Shown here piece after piece: positions 27,568 through 36,159 of a DNA stretch of 64,000 nt. Source of the stretch: Mariprofundus sp. NF (GTDB lineage: Bacteria; Pseudomonadota; Zetaproteobacteria; Mariprofundales; Mariprofundaceae); the NCBI RefSeq assembly GCF_013387455.1, contig NZ_VWNC01000006.1, positions 1 through 64,000 on the forward strand, written 5' to 3'. A program made the translations under genes and the position numbers. Under the pieces are notes generated by a model. It had not been told where the DNA came from and did not search any database. It was given only the letters and a program-made list of their open reading frames with translations. How positions within the stretch are numbered: the first letter of the stretch is position 1; the number at the start of each line of letters is the position of its first letter.

Positions 27568-28569
27568 TTGATCCCTATGAACCAGAACCTTCTCGATATC
27601 GTTAAACAGGCTACAGGCGCAACTGATGCTACTCAGGGCGAAGTTATCCAGTCGCTGTGGAGCGGATACGGTGAGATTGTGCGCATTCAGCTAAAAGGCG
27701 CAGCAATGACAAGCGTGGTGCTTAAACATGTGCGCTTTCCTACCGAAGCGGATCATCCGCGAGGCTGGCACTCTGACCGCTCGCATGCACGCAAAGTAAA
27801 ATCCTACGATGTGGAGATGGCCTGGTATTCCGATTATGCCAATCGCTGCAGTGAGAATGCACGCGTTCCCCGCTGCTACTACTCTGCAACACTGGCAGAT
27901 GATGAACATGTGATGGTGCTTGAAGACCTTGATGCAGCGGGTTTTCCGCTACGCAGAGGCGAGATGGATCGCCCGACTGTTGAGCTCTGCCTGAAATGGC
28001 TGGCCAACTTTCACGCCACCTTTATGAGTGAAACACCTAATGAACTTTGGCAAACCGGCACCTACTGGCATCTGGCTACACGCCCGGATGAATTGGCAGT
28101 TACTGATGATCCCGCCCTGAAACAGGCTGCGGCCGCCATTGATGCCAAGCTGAACAACTGCCGTTTTAAAACCTTTGTGCATGGTGATGCTAAGATCGCC
28201 AACTTCTGCTTCTCAACCGATAGCAAGCAGGTCGCTGCGGTGGATTTTCAGTATGTCGGTGGCGGCTGCGGTATGAAGGATGTGATCTACTTCCTCGGCA
28301 GCTGCCTTGATGAATATCTGTGTGAAATATGGGAAGATGAACTTCTCGATGTTTACTTTAAGGCGTTGAAGCAAGCTATTGATATACAAGGGAAAAATAT
28401 TGACTGGAACGTATTGGAATCTGAGTGGCGCGCCCTCTTTCCCATCGCCTGGGTAGATTTCAACCGCTTCCTTGCCGGCTGGATGCCGGGCCACTGGAAG
28501 GTGAACAACTACAGTCGTCGACTCACTTCGGAAGTCATTTCCCGCCTGAGCTTAGAGCTGAATCGCTAA
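27568..28569 (+). CDS. Kinase-fold phosphotransferase (EcKL/APH-like)
   Basis: A 333-residue protein-kinase-like small-molecule phosphotransferase. The ATP-binding Lys is in VVLKHVRFP, the catalytic loop is [13 protein letters not shown] (HGDxKxxN, about residues 200-212) and the metal Asp is in [21 protein letters not shown]. The pattern fits the ecdysteroid-kinase-like/choline-kinase group rather than drug-resistance kinases. The substrate is unknown. Start: ATG 27577 (MNQNLL) is possible; TTG 27568 is the longest form. It is the last gene of the co-directional corA-mscS-rim run. Confidence 0.75.
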   Translation: MIPMNQNLLDIVKQATGATDATQGEVIQSLWSGYGEIVRIQLKGAAMTSVVLKHVRFPTEADHPRGWHSDRSHARKVKSYDVEMAWYSDYANRCSENARVPRCYYSATLADDEHVMVLEDLDAAGFPLRRGEMDRPTVELCLKWLANFHATFMSETPNELWQTGTYWHLATRPDELAVTDDPALKQAAAAIDAKLNNCRFKTFVHGDAKIANFCFSTDSKQVAAVDFQYVGGGCGMKDVIYFLGSCLDEYLCEIWEDELLDVYFKALKQAIDIQGKNIDWNVLESEWRALFPIAWVDFNRFLAGWMPGHWKVNNYSRRLTSEVISRLSLELNR

Positions 28570-28588
28570 CATCCGAGTTGAGCATTAA

Positions 28589-29272
28589 TCACGGCTTGGG
28601 AATTTCCATATAGGTATCCAACGGCTTGTGACAGATCGGACAGGCATCTACAGGCAGCTCATGCACAGTAGCCCCGCAGTTCTGATTCACATAATAGACA
28701 CTCTCTTTTTCACGGAAGCGATCGAGCAGCACACTGAAAAAGAAACCCGTGCCACTCTGGATCTCCTTAATCAGTTCGCGATGCTGCCGCTCTGCCTCCC
28801 AGGCATAATTGATATACTCCACGGCTTGCGCGTGACTCTCCACCCCAACTCTCTGGATATAACGCGGGTACTCGTTGTCGATCTCGGAGAGTTCGACATG
28901 TGTCGCATATTTCAGGTTATCTTTTGTGCCTGAAGCTTTGATGGAACTGAGATCAATCTCATGCACCTCGGTATTAAGGCTCTGTAGAATGCGTTTAAAG
29001 TTTTTTGCATGTACCGCTTCTGAGGCGGCAATGGCTTTGAACATATGGGCGATATTGATATGACCATCGGCTTTGGCCCTGTCAGAATAGAGTTGATAGC
29101 GATAACCGGCTCGCACCTCATTGCCATATAACATCTGCAGTACGGCAATGGTCTCTGTGTAGTCTGGCTTCAGGCTCTCTTCAGTTTGTAGCGTGCTGAT
29201 GTTGCCGGTGATGGCAAACAGGGCCGCAAGAATCAAAGTCGTTGCAGCCAGGGGGTGCCGCGAACATTGCAT
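28589..29272 (-). CDS. Exported rubrerythrin-like diiron protein
   Basis: A 227-residue protein with an N-terminal signal or anchor (PLAATTLILAALFAITG, about residues 7-24). Ferritin-like diiron helices follow, with YGNEVRAGYRYQLY, SEAVHAKNF and EAERQHREL (E-x-x-H pairs). The C-terminal rubredoxin-like tail has CPICHKP but the first knuckle reads YVNQNCG, with Asn where the first Cys should be. Rubrerythrins reduce peroxide using iron. Periplasmic location and a three-Cys centre are unusual. It converges with the kinase-fold gene, with 19 bases between the two stops. Confidence 0.82.
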   Translation of the reverse strand: MQCSRHPLAATTLILAALFAITGNISTLQTEESLKPDYTETIAVLQMLYGNEVRAGYRYQLYSDRAKADGHINIAHMFKAIAASEAVHAKNFKRILQSLNTEVHEIDLSSIKASGTKDNLKYATHVELSEIDNEYPRYIQRVGVESHAQAVEYINYAWEAERQHRELIKEIQSGTGFFFSVLLDRFREKESVYYVNQNCGATVHELPVDACPICHKPLDTYMEIPKP

Positions 29273-29500
29273 ATGATTATTATAGGCCTTTGTTAAATTT
29301 TAATACAGTGCTCATTATCCCCCTCCAACAGGAGTGGCGCACTTTTTTTGACAAGCTAAAGCCATCAACCACACACGATGAAACTAAATACAAAATAATT
29401 TCACTTTTTTTCTAAAGTCGAACTCTTCTGAACCGATGTATAACTGTGCAAGAACTCTAACAGGTAAGGTTCTTAGTATTTGATCAGTTAAGGAGTGGTT

Positions 29501-29719
29501 GTGGCACTTACTATTTTGCCATCTGATGGATTCATTACGCGTCTGCTACAGCAGGCCCATCACACTGCGCCCAAAACCCCGGCAACCAGTAATCACCAGC
29601 AAGCCAAGCCGGATCAAATGTCGATATCCAGTGAAGCCCGTCAGGCAACAGAGACAACAGGTAATCATCGTCTCGAATCTAAACTGATGGATCTCTATAA
29701 CCAGAAAGGCAACGTCTAA
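29501..29719 (+). CDS. Small hypothetical protein
   Basis: A 72-residue protein that I do not recognise. GTG 29501 is chosen because AAGGAG (29490-29495) lies 5 bases upstream. The sequence is polar, rich in Ser, Thr, Gln and His in the middle. The C-terminal part, DQMSISSEARQ then ESKLMDLYNQKGN, looks like an amphipathic helix; the DxxxISSEAR pattern occurs in flagellar and secreted regulators, but this is not enough for a call. A hairpin AAGAAC/GTTCTT (29450-29474) lies in its leader. It stands alone. Confidence 0.6.
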   Translation: MALTILPSDGFITRLLQQAHHTAPKTPATSNHQQAKPDQMSISSEARQATETTGNHRLESKLMDLYNQKGNV

Positions 29720-29787
29720 GCTTCAAGTCATGAGTTAATACTATGGAGCCACAACAGTGCTTCGACAGTTGTTATTCAGAATAGCTT

Positions 29788-31215
29788 TTATGATTGGTGA
29801 AAAGAGAAACAGTTCTTACCACTGTTTTTTGCCTTGTACATCGCATTATCGGCAGCCGTAATCAGCGCATCGCGATTCATGCCATCATCAGGATAGAGGG
29901 CAATGCCCATACTCAGTGTCACCTTGAACTGTGCATCAATATGCTCATAGGGGGCTGAGATTGACTTAAGAAGTTTACTGGCAACCTGCTCAATACTTTT
30001 GCGGCTACTCACCTCATTGAGAATAATGGTGAATTCGTCACCGCCCATGCGAGCAACGGTATCCACTTCGCGCACATTGGCCGCCAGCCTGTGGGCAGCT
30101 TCGCTGAGTAGTACATCACCCGCTTTGTGGCCGAGGTTATCGTTCACGGCTTTAAAACCATCAAGATCGAGAAACAGAACGGCAAACCCCTGTTTGTGGC
30201 GCTTGGCCTGTGCCAGTGACTGATCAAGACGATCAAGAAACAGCGTTCTATTGGCCAGACCGGTCAGCTGATCAAAATGGGCCATCTGCAGCAGTTTCTT
30301 TTCAGACTCTTTACGCTCACTGATATCATGCACTACACCCTGCAGGTAGAGATCATGATCATGATCACGAACTGTCGCTGCGGCATCCTTCACCCAGATA
30401 TCTCTGCCAGATTTTGAACGAATCCGGTATTCGGAGTGGAACGGAAGATTCTCCTGCATACTCTCACGCACTTCAGAAAGCACCCGCTCCCGATCATCTT
30501 CATGGATCTGCTGAGCCCAGGTCTCCTGATTGGCCAGAAAATCATCCTGAGAGTAACCCAGAATATCCTCAACCTGAGGGCTGACAAAAAGAATACGCGT
30601 GCGATCAAGTGTGGCGATATAGGTGATGGCAGGAATCTGTTCTACCAGTGTGCGGTAGGTTGCCACTGATTTTTCCAGATCCTCCTCTACCCTGCGATTC
30701 TCAGCATGTTGAATGCTGTTATCAATTGCCACAGACATCATCGAAGCCAGAAGTTCAAGATGTGCACAATCCAGCCCATCGAGTTCAACCTTGTTACCAT
30801 CAAAGAGTAGTATGCAGGCAAGCAGATCATCCTCTTTACCTATCACCGGAACGGCGATGAATCGCTCTGCCTGCGCCAGAGCTGGTGCAAGATCCGCGTC
30901 AAAGACTGATGGTTCATCTAACTGATTAATCACACATGTTTTACGATGTTTAATCAGATCATCAATCCAGCCCACTTCACTGCCAAATCGGCAGGCATAA
31001 GACGTCCAGCTGACACCGTCACCATATTCAGAAAATGCCAGTTTATCATCAAGAAGCAGGCCGGTAGCAGCAGCCGATGCATCAACAAGCTGCATGGCGG
31101 TCAGTGAAGCAACGCGCATAATAGAGGGGATATCGGGAGATACATGCATGAGGTTACTGGCCTGGGCAAACAGCGCAACCAGTTCAGTATGGCTCTTTTG
31201 ATGAGCATCTGTCAT
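29788..31215 (-). CDS. GAF-PAS-GGDEF diguanylate cyclase
   Basis: A 475-residue soluble signalling protein: a GAF-like domain (about 10-160), a PAS domain with PAC (about 185-300) and a GGDEF domain (about 310-475). The active site GGDEF is intact at about residue 391 and the product-inhibition I-site RxxD (REVD) lies five residues before it. It makes cyclic di-GMP and no EAL domain is present. The start at 31215 (MTDAHQKS) is preceded by AGGAGGG; the longer frame at 31242 lacks a site. No membrane helix is seen. Confidence 0.92.
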   Translation of the reverse strand: MTDAHQKSHTELVALFAQASNLMHVSPDIPSIMRVASLTAMQLVDASAAATGLLLDDKLAFSEYGDGVSWTSYACRFGSEVGWIDDLIKHRKTCVINQLDEPSVFDADLAPALAQAERFIAVPVIGKEDDLLACILLFDGNKVELDGLDCAHLELLASMMSVAIDNSIQHAENRRVEEDLEKSVATYRTLVEQIPAITYIATLDRTRILFVSPQVEDILGYSQDDFLANQETWAQQIHEDDRERVLSEVRESMQENLPFHSEYRIRSKSGRDIWVKDAAATVRDHDHDLYLQGVVHDISERKESEKKLLQMAHFDQLTGLANRTLFLDRLDQSLAQAKRHKQGFAVLFLDLDGFKAVNDNLGHKAGDVLLSEAAHRLAANVREVDTVARMGGDEFTIILNEVSSRKSIEQVASKLLKSISAPYEHIDAQFKVTLSMGIALYPDDGMNRDALITAADNAMYKAKNSGKNCFSFHQS

Positions 31216-31464
31216 GCAACCCTCCTCAATTTTTATTCGCAAGCCAGCGTACCCGCTCTATCGAAGTGAATCCAGCGCTGCTATTCCGGTAAAGCAATTA
31301 TCGTTCCAAAACAGAGAATAAGCTGATAATCATCACTCACAGAGGGGGTAAACAGAGAGAATAACTGCTCCAAATGCAGGTAATGACCACTCTGAACAGA
31401 GAGGTGCACATAAAGTTGAAAATAATGGTTCATCCATAACCATTTTACCGTCAGGTTTCGCCTC

Positions 31465-32175
31465 ATGAGCCGCGATGCCATCTACACCTCAGAAATCCAC
31501 AGCAATGGTTTCACCTTTGATGACAAGGTGGCCTCTGTGTTTGCCGATATGATTGGCCGTTCCGTGCCCGGCTATGGTCAGACGTTGCAGATGGTTGAGC
31601 TATTAGCCCACCAGTATGCCCAGCATGGTTCTAACCTTTATGATCTGGGATGCTCTCTCGGTGCCGCTACCATGGCATTGAGTCGAGGTGCTAGCGGAAA
31701 ATCCTGTAGCATAATCGGAGTGGATAACTCCCCTGCTATGGTTGAGCGCTGTCAGGAGATGCTGAAAGAGGAAGCTGTGACGATCTGTTGCCAGGATATT
31801 CTCGAAACTGACATTAAAAACGGTTCCGTTGTGGTTTTGAACTTTGTACTACAGTTCGTGGACAAAAATGAACGGTTGAATCTGCTGAGAAGGATCTACC
31901 AGGGTTTAAACCCCGGTGGCGTGTTGATTCTCTCGGAGAAGATTGCTTTTGAAGATGCGGATGAAAACCTGCGTCAGATCGAACTGCATGAAGCATTTAA
32001 ACGAGCACAGGGTTATTCGGATATGGAGATCAGCCGCAAGCGCACTGCACTGGAGGATGTATTGATTCCCGAAACACTACAAGCGCACCATGCACGTCTG
32101 AAACAGGCTGGTTTCTCCTCATCACATACCTGGTTCCAGTGCTTTAACTTCGCCTCCATGATTGCCGTCAAATGA
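31465..32175 (+). CDS. cmoA: Carboxy-SAM synthase CmoA
   Basis: A 236-residue Rossmann methyltransferase-fold enzyme. LYDLGCSLGAATMAL binds SAM and IIGVDNSPAMVERC follows. CmoA converts SAM and prephenate to carboxy-SAM, used by CmoB to modify uridine 34 of tRNAs. The final ATGA overlaps cmoB. A weak hairpin ATGGTT/AACCAT (31425-31443) lies in the leader. Confidence 0.94.
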   Translation: MSRDAIYTSEIHSNGFTFDDKVASVFADMIGRSVPGYGQTLQMVELLAHQYAQHGSNLYDLGCSLGAATMALSRGASGKSCSIIGVDNSPAMVERCQEMLKEEAVTICCQDILETDIKNGSVVVLNFVLQFVDKNERLNLLRRIYQGLNPGGVLILSEKIAFEDADENLRQIELHEAFKRAQGYSDMEISRKRTALEDVLIPETLQAHHARLKQAGFSSSHTWFQCFNFASMIAVK

Positions 32176-33158
32176 AAGCATACAAGAATGCCGAAGGGCT
32201 GAAGTTACAAGAACATCTGACTCAATCCTCTTTGACTGCGTTTTCTGAGACTCTGATGGCACTACACGACAAGGGTTGGCACAAGATACTTAAACACGGC
32301 GACCTGGGCCGCTGGCAAGGCGGTTTTGATGCCCTGCCTGACATCATCCCTTCTATAGTCGATTTCAACGCCTCAGCGATCAAAATCGGCAGTGCTACTG
32401 ACACCACCTTGAGTCATGCAGAAATTGAGACTGCCTTGAAGCAGATGCATCCATGGCGCAAAGGCCCATTTGAAATATTCGGGGTCCATATCGATACCGA
32501 ATGGCACTCCGACTGGAAATGGGATCGTCTGAAGGATCACATCTCGCCACTGGCAGGCCGTACTATTCTCGATGTTGGTTGTGGCTCGGGGTATCACCTC
32601 TGGCGTATGCTGGCTGACGATGCCAAGCTGATTATCGGCATTGACCCAACCCCACTCTTCTCGATGCATTTTGCCACCATCAAACGTTACGTCACTAATG
32701 CTCCGGCATTTATTCTGCCGGTAGGTATCGAAGATATGCCTGAGAAGATGCAGTGCTTCGATACGGTATTCTCCATGGGTATCCTCTACCACCGCAAGTC
32801 ACCCATTGATCACCTGATTGAACTTAAAGAGCTGCTCAATGATGGCGGTGAACTGGTACTCGATACGTTGGTGATCGAAGGCGATGAGTCGCAATGTCTG
32901 ATGCCACACGGGCGTTATGCCAAGATGCGTAACGTCTGGTTCATCCCCTCTGTCGCCATGCTCAAACTGTGGCTGAAGCGAGCCGGTTATAAAACGGTTC
33001 AGGTCATTGATATCAGCCCGACAACCGTTAAAGAGCAGCGACCTACTGAGTGGATGACTTTCGAATCTCTGCCCCACTTCCTTGATCCGGTTGATGCAAG
33101 CCTGACCATCGAAGGTTATCCAGCCCCTATCCGTGCGGTTGTAACAGCAAAGAAATGA
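32172..33158 (+). CDS. cmoB: tRNA U34 carboxymethyltransferase CmoB
   Basis: A 328-residue methyltransferase-fold enzyme. WHSDWKWDRL and ILDVGCGSGYHLWRM are typical of CmoB, with GIDPTPLFSMHF and SMGILYHRKSP further on. It transfers the carboxymethyl group from carboxy-SAM to 5-hydroxyuridine 34, giving cmo5U. Its start overlaps the cmoA stop. Confidence 0.95.
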   Translation: MKAYKNAEGLKLQEHLTQSSLTAFSETLMALHDKGWHKILKHGDLGRWQGGFDALPDIIPSIVDFNASAIKIGSATDTTLSHAEIETALKQMHPWRKGPFEIFGVHIDTEWHSDWKWDRLKDHISPLAGRTILDVGCGSGYHLWRMLADDAKLIIGIDPTPLFSMHFATIKRYVTNAPAFILPVGIEDMPEKMQCFDTVFSMGILYHRKSPIDHLIELKELLNDGGELVLDTLVIEGDESQCLMPHGRYAKMRNVWFIPSVAMLKLWLKRAGYKTVQVIDISPTTVKEQRPTEWMTFESLPHFLDPVDASLTIEGYPAPIRAVVTAKK

Positions 33159-33163
33159 TTAAC

Positions 33164-33255
33164 TAACCACGAAGAGACGAAGAAAGACGTTAAACAGAGG
33201 TTCTCTGTCAAAATGACACGAAATTATTGCTCTTACTTCGTGTCCTCTGTGGTAA
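33164..33255. repeat. Dispersed inverted-repeat element (ACCACGAA type), copy 2
   Basis: Between the convergent cmoB and ppi genes, AACCACGAAGAGACGAAG (33165-33182) faces CTTCGTGTCCTCTGTGGT (33236-33253) as an imperfect inverted repeat, with a central hairpin ACAGAG-GTT-CTCTGT (33194-33208). Its plan matches the element at 1340-1440. It may also end transcription from both sides, but no T run is seen. Confidence 0.65.
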
Positions 33256-33266
33256 GTTGTAGTTGA

Positions 33267-33869
33267 TTATGGAAGAACGGAGACCTTGGTCATGACATCA
33301 CCCTGACGGATATCGTCAACGGTCTGCAAGCCTTCAATCACCTGACCAAAGATGGTGTACTGACCATCCAGATGTGGTGTATCACCATAACAGATATAGA
33401 ACTGACTACCTGCTGAATCGGGATTGGCAGAGCGCGCCATAGCAAGTGTGCCGCGCACATGTTTACGATCATTGAATTCAGCATCAATCTGATAACCCGG
33501 ACCGCCCATACCATTACCGTCAGGATCGCCACCCTGGGCCATAAAACCGGCAATCACACGGTGGAATGTCAGGCCATCGTAAAAACCTTTACCAGCAAGG
33601 AACTTGAAGTTGGCCACATGATTCGGTGCTGAATCCGGATAGAGCTCTATCAGGATATCGCCCTTCTCAGTCTCCATTTTAATGTGATTTCCTTCCGGAA
33701 TATCCTTGTTGCCCGCTTTCGGTGCTGATGTAAATAGTCCCACGCTACTCTCCTTTTCTGTTTTCTGGCTCTGCTCAGCATTGAACTGATTTAGAACAAG
33801 CAGTCCGACAAAGGCCAAGCCTAACATAATATAATTTCTCTTTTTTGTTTTTTCCAGATCTGCACTCAC
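33267..33869 (-). CDS. Membrane-anchored cyclophilin peptidyl-prolyl isomerase
   Basis: A 200-residue protein with an N-terminal anchor (YIMLGLAFVGLLVLNQF, about residues 13-29) and a cyclophilin domain (about 60-200). Active-site segments are TFHRVIAGFMAQGGDP (Arg, Phe, Gln), GTLAMARSANPDSAGSQFYI and HLDGQYTIFGQV. It speeds proline cis-trans isomerisation, probably in the periplasm. GTG start overlapping the truB stop (GTGA), so it closes the rimP-nusA-infB operon. Confidence 0.9.
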   Translation of the reverse strand: MSADLEKTKKRNYIMLGLAFVGLLVLNQFNAEQSQKTEKESSVGLFTSAPKAGNKDIPEGNHIKMETEKGDILIELYPDSAPNHVANFKFLAGKGFYDGLTFHRVIAGFMAQGGDPDGNGMGGPGYQIDAEFNDRKHVRGTLAMARSANPDSAGSQFYICYGDTPHLDGQYTIFGQVIEGLQTVDDIRQGDVMTKVSVLP

Positions 33870-34792
33870 CGGTATTTATCCTGTGCAGATGGCAAAATAC
33901 GGGCCGGATGCACGACCATATGCTTCATACCTGCCTTCAGGGTGCCTGTACCCAACAGTGTATCTCCTTCAAAAACAGCTACGTCCCGCTCATCCTCATT
34001 TTCGGATGTCGACATCAGTTGAATCCGCTGCCCCTGCAAAAAGCGTCTCGCCTCATCAACGCTCAATTGCAGTGGTGAAAGGTTGCGCAACCATGCTGCC
34101 AGTGGCAAGAGACACTGCTCTTTTTTCTCATGCAACTCCTGCTCTGTCACCATCATACTCTCAGGCCAGCCCCCGGTGGAGAGACGTCTGAGTTCAGTCA
34201 CACAACCACCCATATCAAGCCGGGCACCAATATCGCGGGCCAGCGAACGGATATAGGTACCTTTGGAGCAGTGTACTTCAAGAGTTACCAGCGGAAATTC
34301 GAACGACAGCAGCTTCAATTGATGAATCGTCACGCATCGTGATTTCATCTCCACCACGTCACCCTTACGGGCCAGTTCATGGGCACGTTTGCCATCAATG
34401 CGAATGGCAGAGTAGATCGGTGGTGTCTGATCAATCGGGCCAGAAAATAGAGGCATTATTTCCAGCAGTTGCTCTTCTGTGATGCTCTGATCGAAACGGG
34501 CTGTGACTTCCCCTTCCCGATCCAGCGTATCGCTCTGGCAACTGAGATCAAAGGTGACCCTGTAAGATTTATCAGCACCCAACCCCAGTTCAGCATAACG
34601 GGTCGCCTCACCAAGCAGGATCGGTAACATGCCTGTAGCCAGCGGATCGAGTGTACCGCCATGACCGGCTTTGATCCGTTTTTTCCCGGGTTCAGAGAAT
34701 AGGCGCATCACTTCATTAACCGCCTGGCGCGAACTCCAGCCCAGCGGTTTATCGAGAAAAATAATGCCTGAAACAGGTAAAGCAGAGATCAT
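33866..34792 (-). CDS. truB: tRNA pseudouridine-55 synthase TruB
   Basis: A 308-residue pseudouridine synthase. The N-terminal IIFLDKPLGWSSRQAVN and catalytic GHGGTLDPLATGMLPI (Asp nucleophile, about residue 48) are clear, followed by the C-terminal PUA-like domain. It makes pseudouridine 55 in tRNA T loops. It lies in the conserved operon after rbfA and nrnA. Confidence 0.96.
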   Translation of the reverse strand: MISALPVSGIIFLDKPLGWSSRQAVNEVMRLFSEPGKKRIKAGHGGTLDPLATGMLPILLGEATRYAELGLGADKSYRVTFDLSCQSDTLDREGEVTARFDQSITEEQLLEIMPLFSGPIDQTPPIYSAIRIDGKRAHELARKGDVVEMKSRCVTIHQLKLLSFEFPLVTLEVHCSKGTYIRSLARDIGARLDMGGCVTELRRLSTGGWPESMMVTEQELHEKKEQCLLPLAAWLRNLSPLQLSVDEARRFLQGQRIQLMSTSENEDERDVAVFEGDTLLGTGTLKAGMKHMVVHPARILPSAQDKYR

Positions 34793-34807
34793 TAAATCTG
34801 AAATAAA

Positions 34808-35809
34808 TTAAACAAGAAGCCCGGTGACGGCAGCTTGAACTTTGTCGCGAACCTCTTCAAAGCTGCCGCGCAACATGCATCCGGATGCATAGTGATGACC
34901 ACCACCACCCAGGGAGGCTGCCAGAGTACCCACATCAGCATCTGTTTTGGCTCTGAAGTTGACCTTCCATCGCTCAGGACCGGACTCATCACTGCGAATC
35001 AGTACAGCGACTTCAACGCCATGAATACTGCGTCCGTAATCGATCAACCCTTCTGAATCTTCTACATCGGCACCGGTTGCGTCATACATCTGCTGATTGA
35101 TAAACATCCAGGCAGAGCGCCCTTCATCACGAATCTCCAGTGTCTCCAGACATGCTGAGAGAATATGCAGACCGGCAAGCGGGCGACTCTCATAGACACC
35201 CATGCTAATCGGCCATGGTTTAGCTCCGGCATCCACCAGATCAGCTGCCATGCGATAAACACCGGCAGTCGTACTGGCGAGCCGGAAACTGGCTGTATCA
35301 GTCAAAATGGCGGTATAGATGGCACTGGCACTGGCCACAGTAAGCGGCTGCCCCAATGCAATCAGCAGATCAAAAACCATTGCACCGGTCGCACAATAAC
35401 GGCTATCAACCACATTATAATCACCAAAGCACTGGTTGCTGGCATGGTGATCAATATTGATCAGCGTGCGCCCTTCAAAAAAGCTCTCTGGAAGGCCCAG
35501 TCGGCCACGTGAACCACTATCGACACTGATAATAAGATCATCATGATGAGCCTCAGGATAGGGAGCGCCACGCTCGATATTCCAGGCATGTTCAAGAAAG
35601 CTGTAGATGCGCGGGATACCATCCCGATTAAACATGTGCACCTTTTTACCCATACGGGTAAAGGCATCGTAGAGCGCTAGCTCTGAACCGATACCGTCAC
35701 CATCCGGATTGCAGTGGGTAGTCAGGGTAATGGAGGAGGCCTGCTCAATCTGTTCAATGATCGGCTGCCAATCAATATCTGAAAGAAGCGGCTGCAACTT
35801 AATAGTCAA
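34808..35809 (-). CDS. nrnA: DHH/DHHA1 phosphoesterase NrnA
   Basis: A 333-residue bifunctional oligoribonuclease/pAp phosphatase type protein. The DHH domain has HCNPDGDGIGSELAL, ISVDSG and INIDHHASN; the C-terminal DHHA1 domain has GGGGHHYASGC. The start is TTG 35809, overlapping the rbfA stop (TTGA) with GAGG 7 bases upstream; a longer frame at 35875 lies inside rbfA. It degrades short RNAs to nucleotides. Confidence 0.9.
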   Translation of the reverse strand: MTIKLQPLLSDIDWQPIIEQIEQASSITLTTHCNPDGDGIGSELALYDAFTRMGKKVHMFNRDGIPRIYSFLEHAWNIERGAPYPEAHHDDLIISVDSGSRGRLGLPESFFEGRTLINIDHHASNQCFGDYNVVDSRYCATGAMVFDLLIALGQPLTVASASAIYTAILTDTASFRLASTTAGVYRMAADLVDAGAKPWPISMGVYESRPLAGLHILSACLETLEIRDEGRSAWMFINQQMYDATGADVEDSEGLIDYGRSIHGVEVAVLIRSDESGPERWKVNFRAKTDADVGTLAASLGGGGHHYASGCMLRGSFEEVRDKVQAAVTGLLV

Positions 35810-36153
35810 TCCGACGCCTCGAGTTTTTTCAACATCATCAGCACATCGCCACTCTTCTCGAAAGCCGAATCCCACTTGAATCTGAGTTTAGGCATGCGCC
35901 GCTTTGGCAGTGCACGCCTGAGTTCATGTTCGAAATGGGGTGTGATACGTTCAAGTGCCTTGATGACCGATTTATGGTCCTCTTCCTGGCCGCGAAACAC
36001 CCAGACATCCACCATCTGGCGGCCCGGTGACTCAACACGGGTAATGGAGATGTTAAACAGCCTTGGATCGGCAACATCGCGGAGAAGAAGTGTGGAGAGC
36101 AGGCGCTGAATATCAGTCAAAAAGCGCTGCTGTGCAGGAGGCATATGTCTCAT
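35806..36153 (-). CDS. rbfA: Ribosome-binding factor A
   Basis: A 115-residue KH-like protein with DPRLFNISITRVE and a C-terminal LRRALPKRRMPKLRFKWD, typical of RbfA. It assists 30S subunit maturation near the 5' end of 16S rRNA. It sits 6 bases after infB in the conserved order. Confidence 0.95.
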   Translation of the reverse strand: MRHMPPAQQRFLTDIQRLLSTLLLRDVADPRLFNISITRVESPGRQMVDVWVFRGQEEDHKSVIKALERITPHFEHELRRALPKRRMPKLRFKWDSAFEKSGDVLMMLKKLEASD

Positions 36154-36159
36154 AACGCT

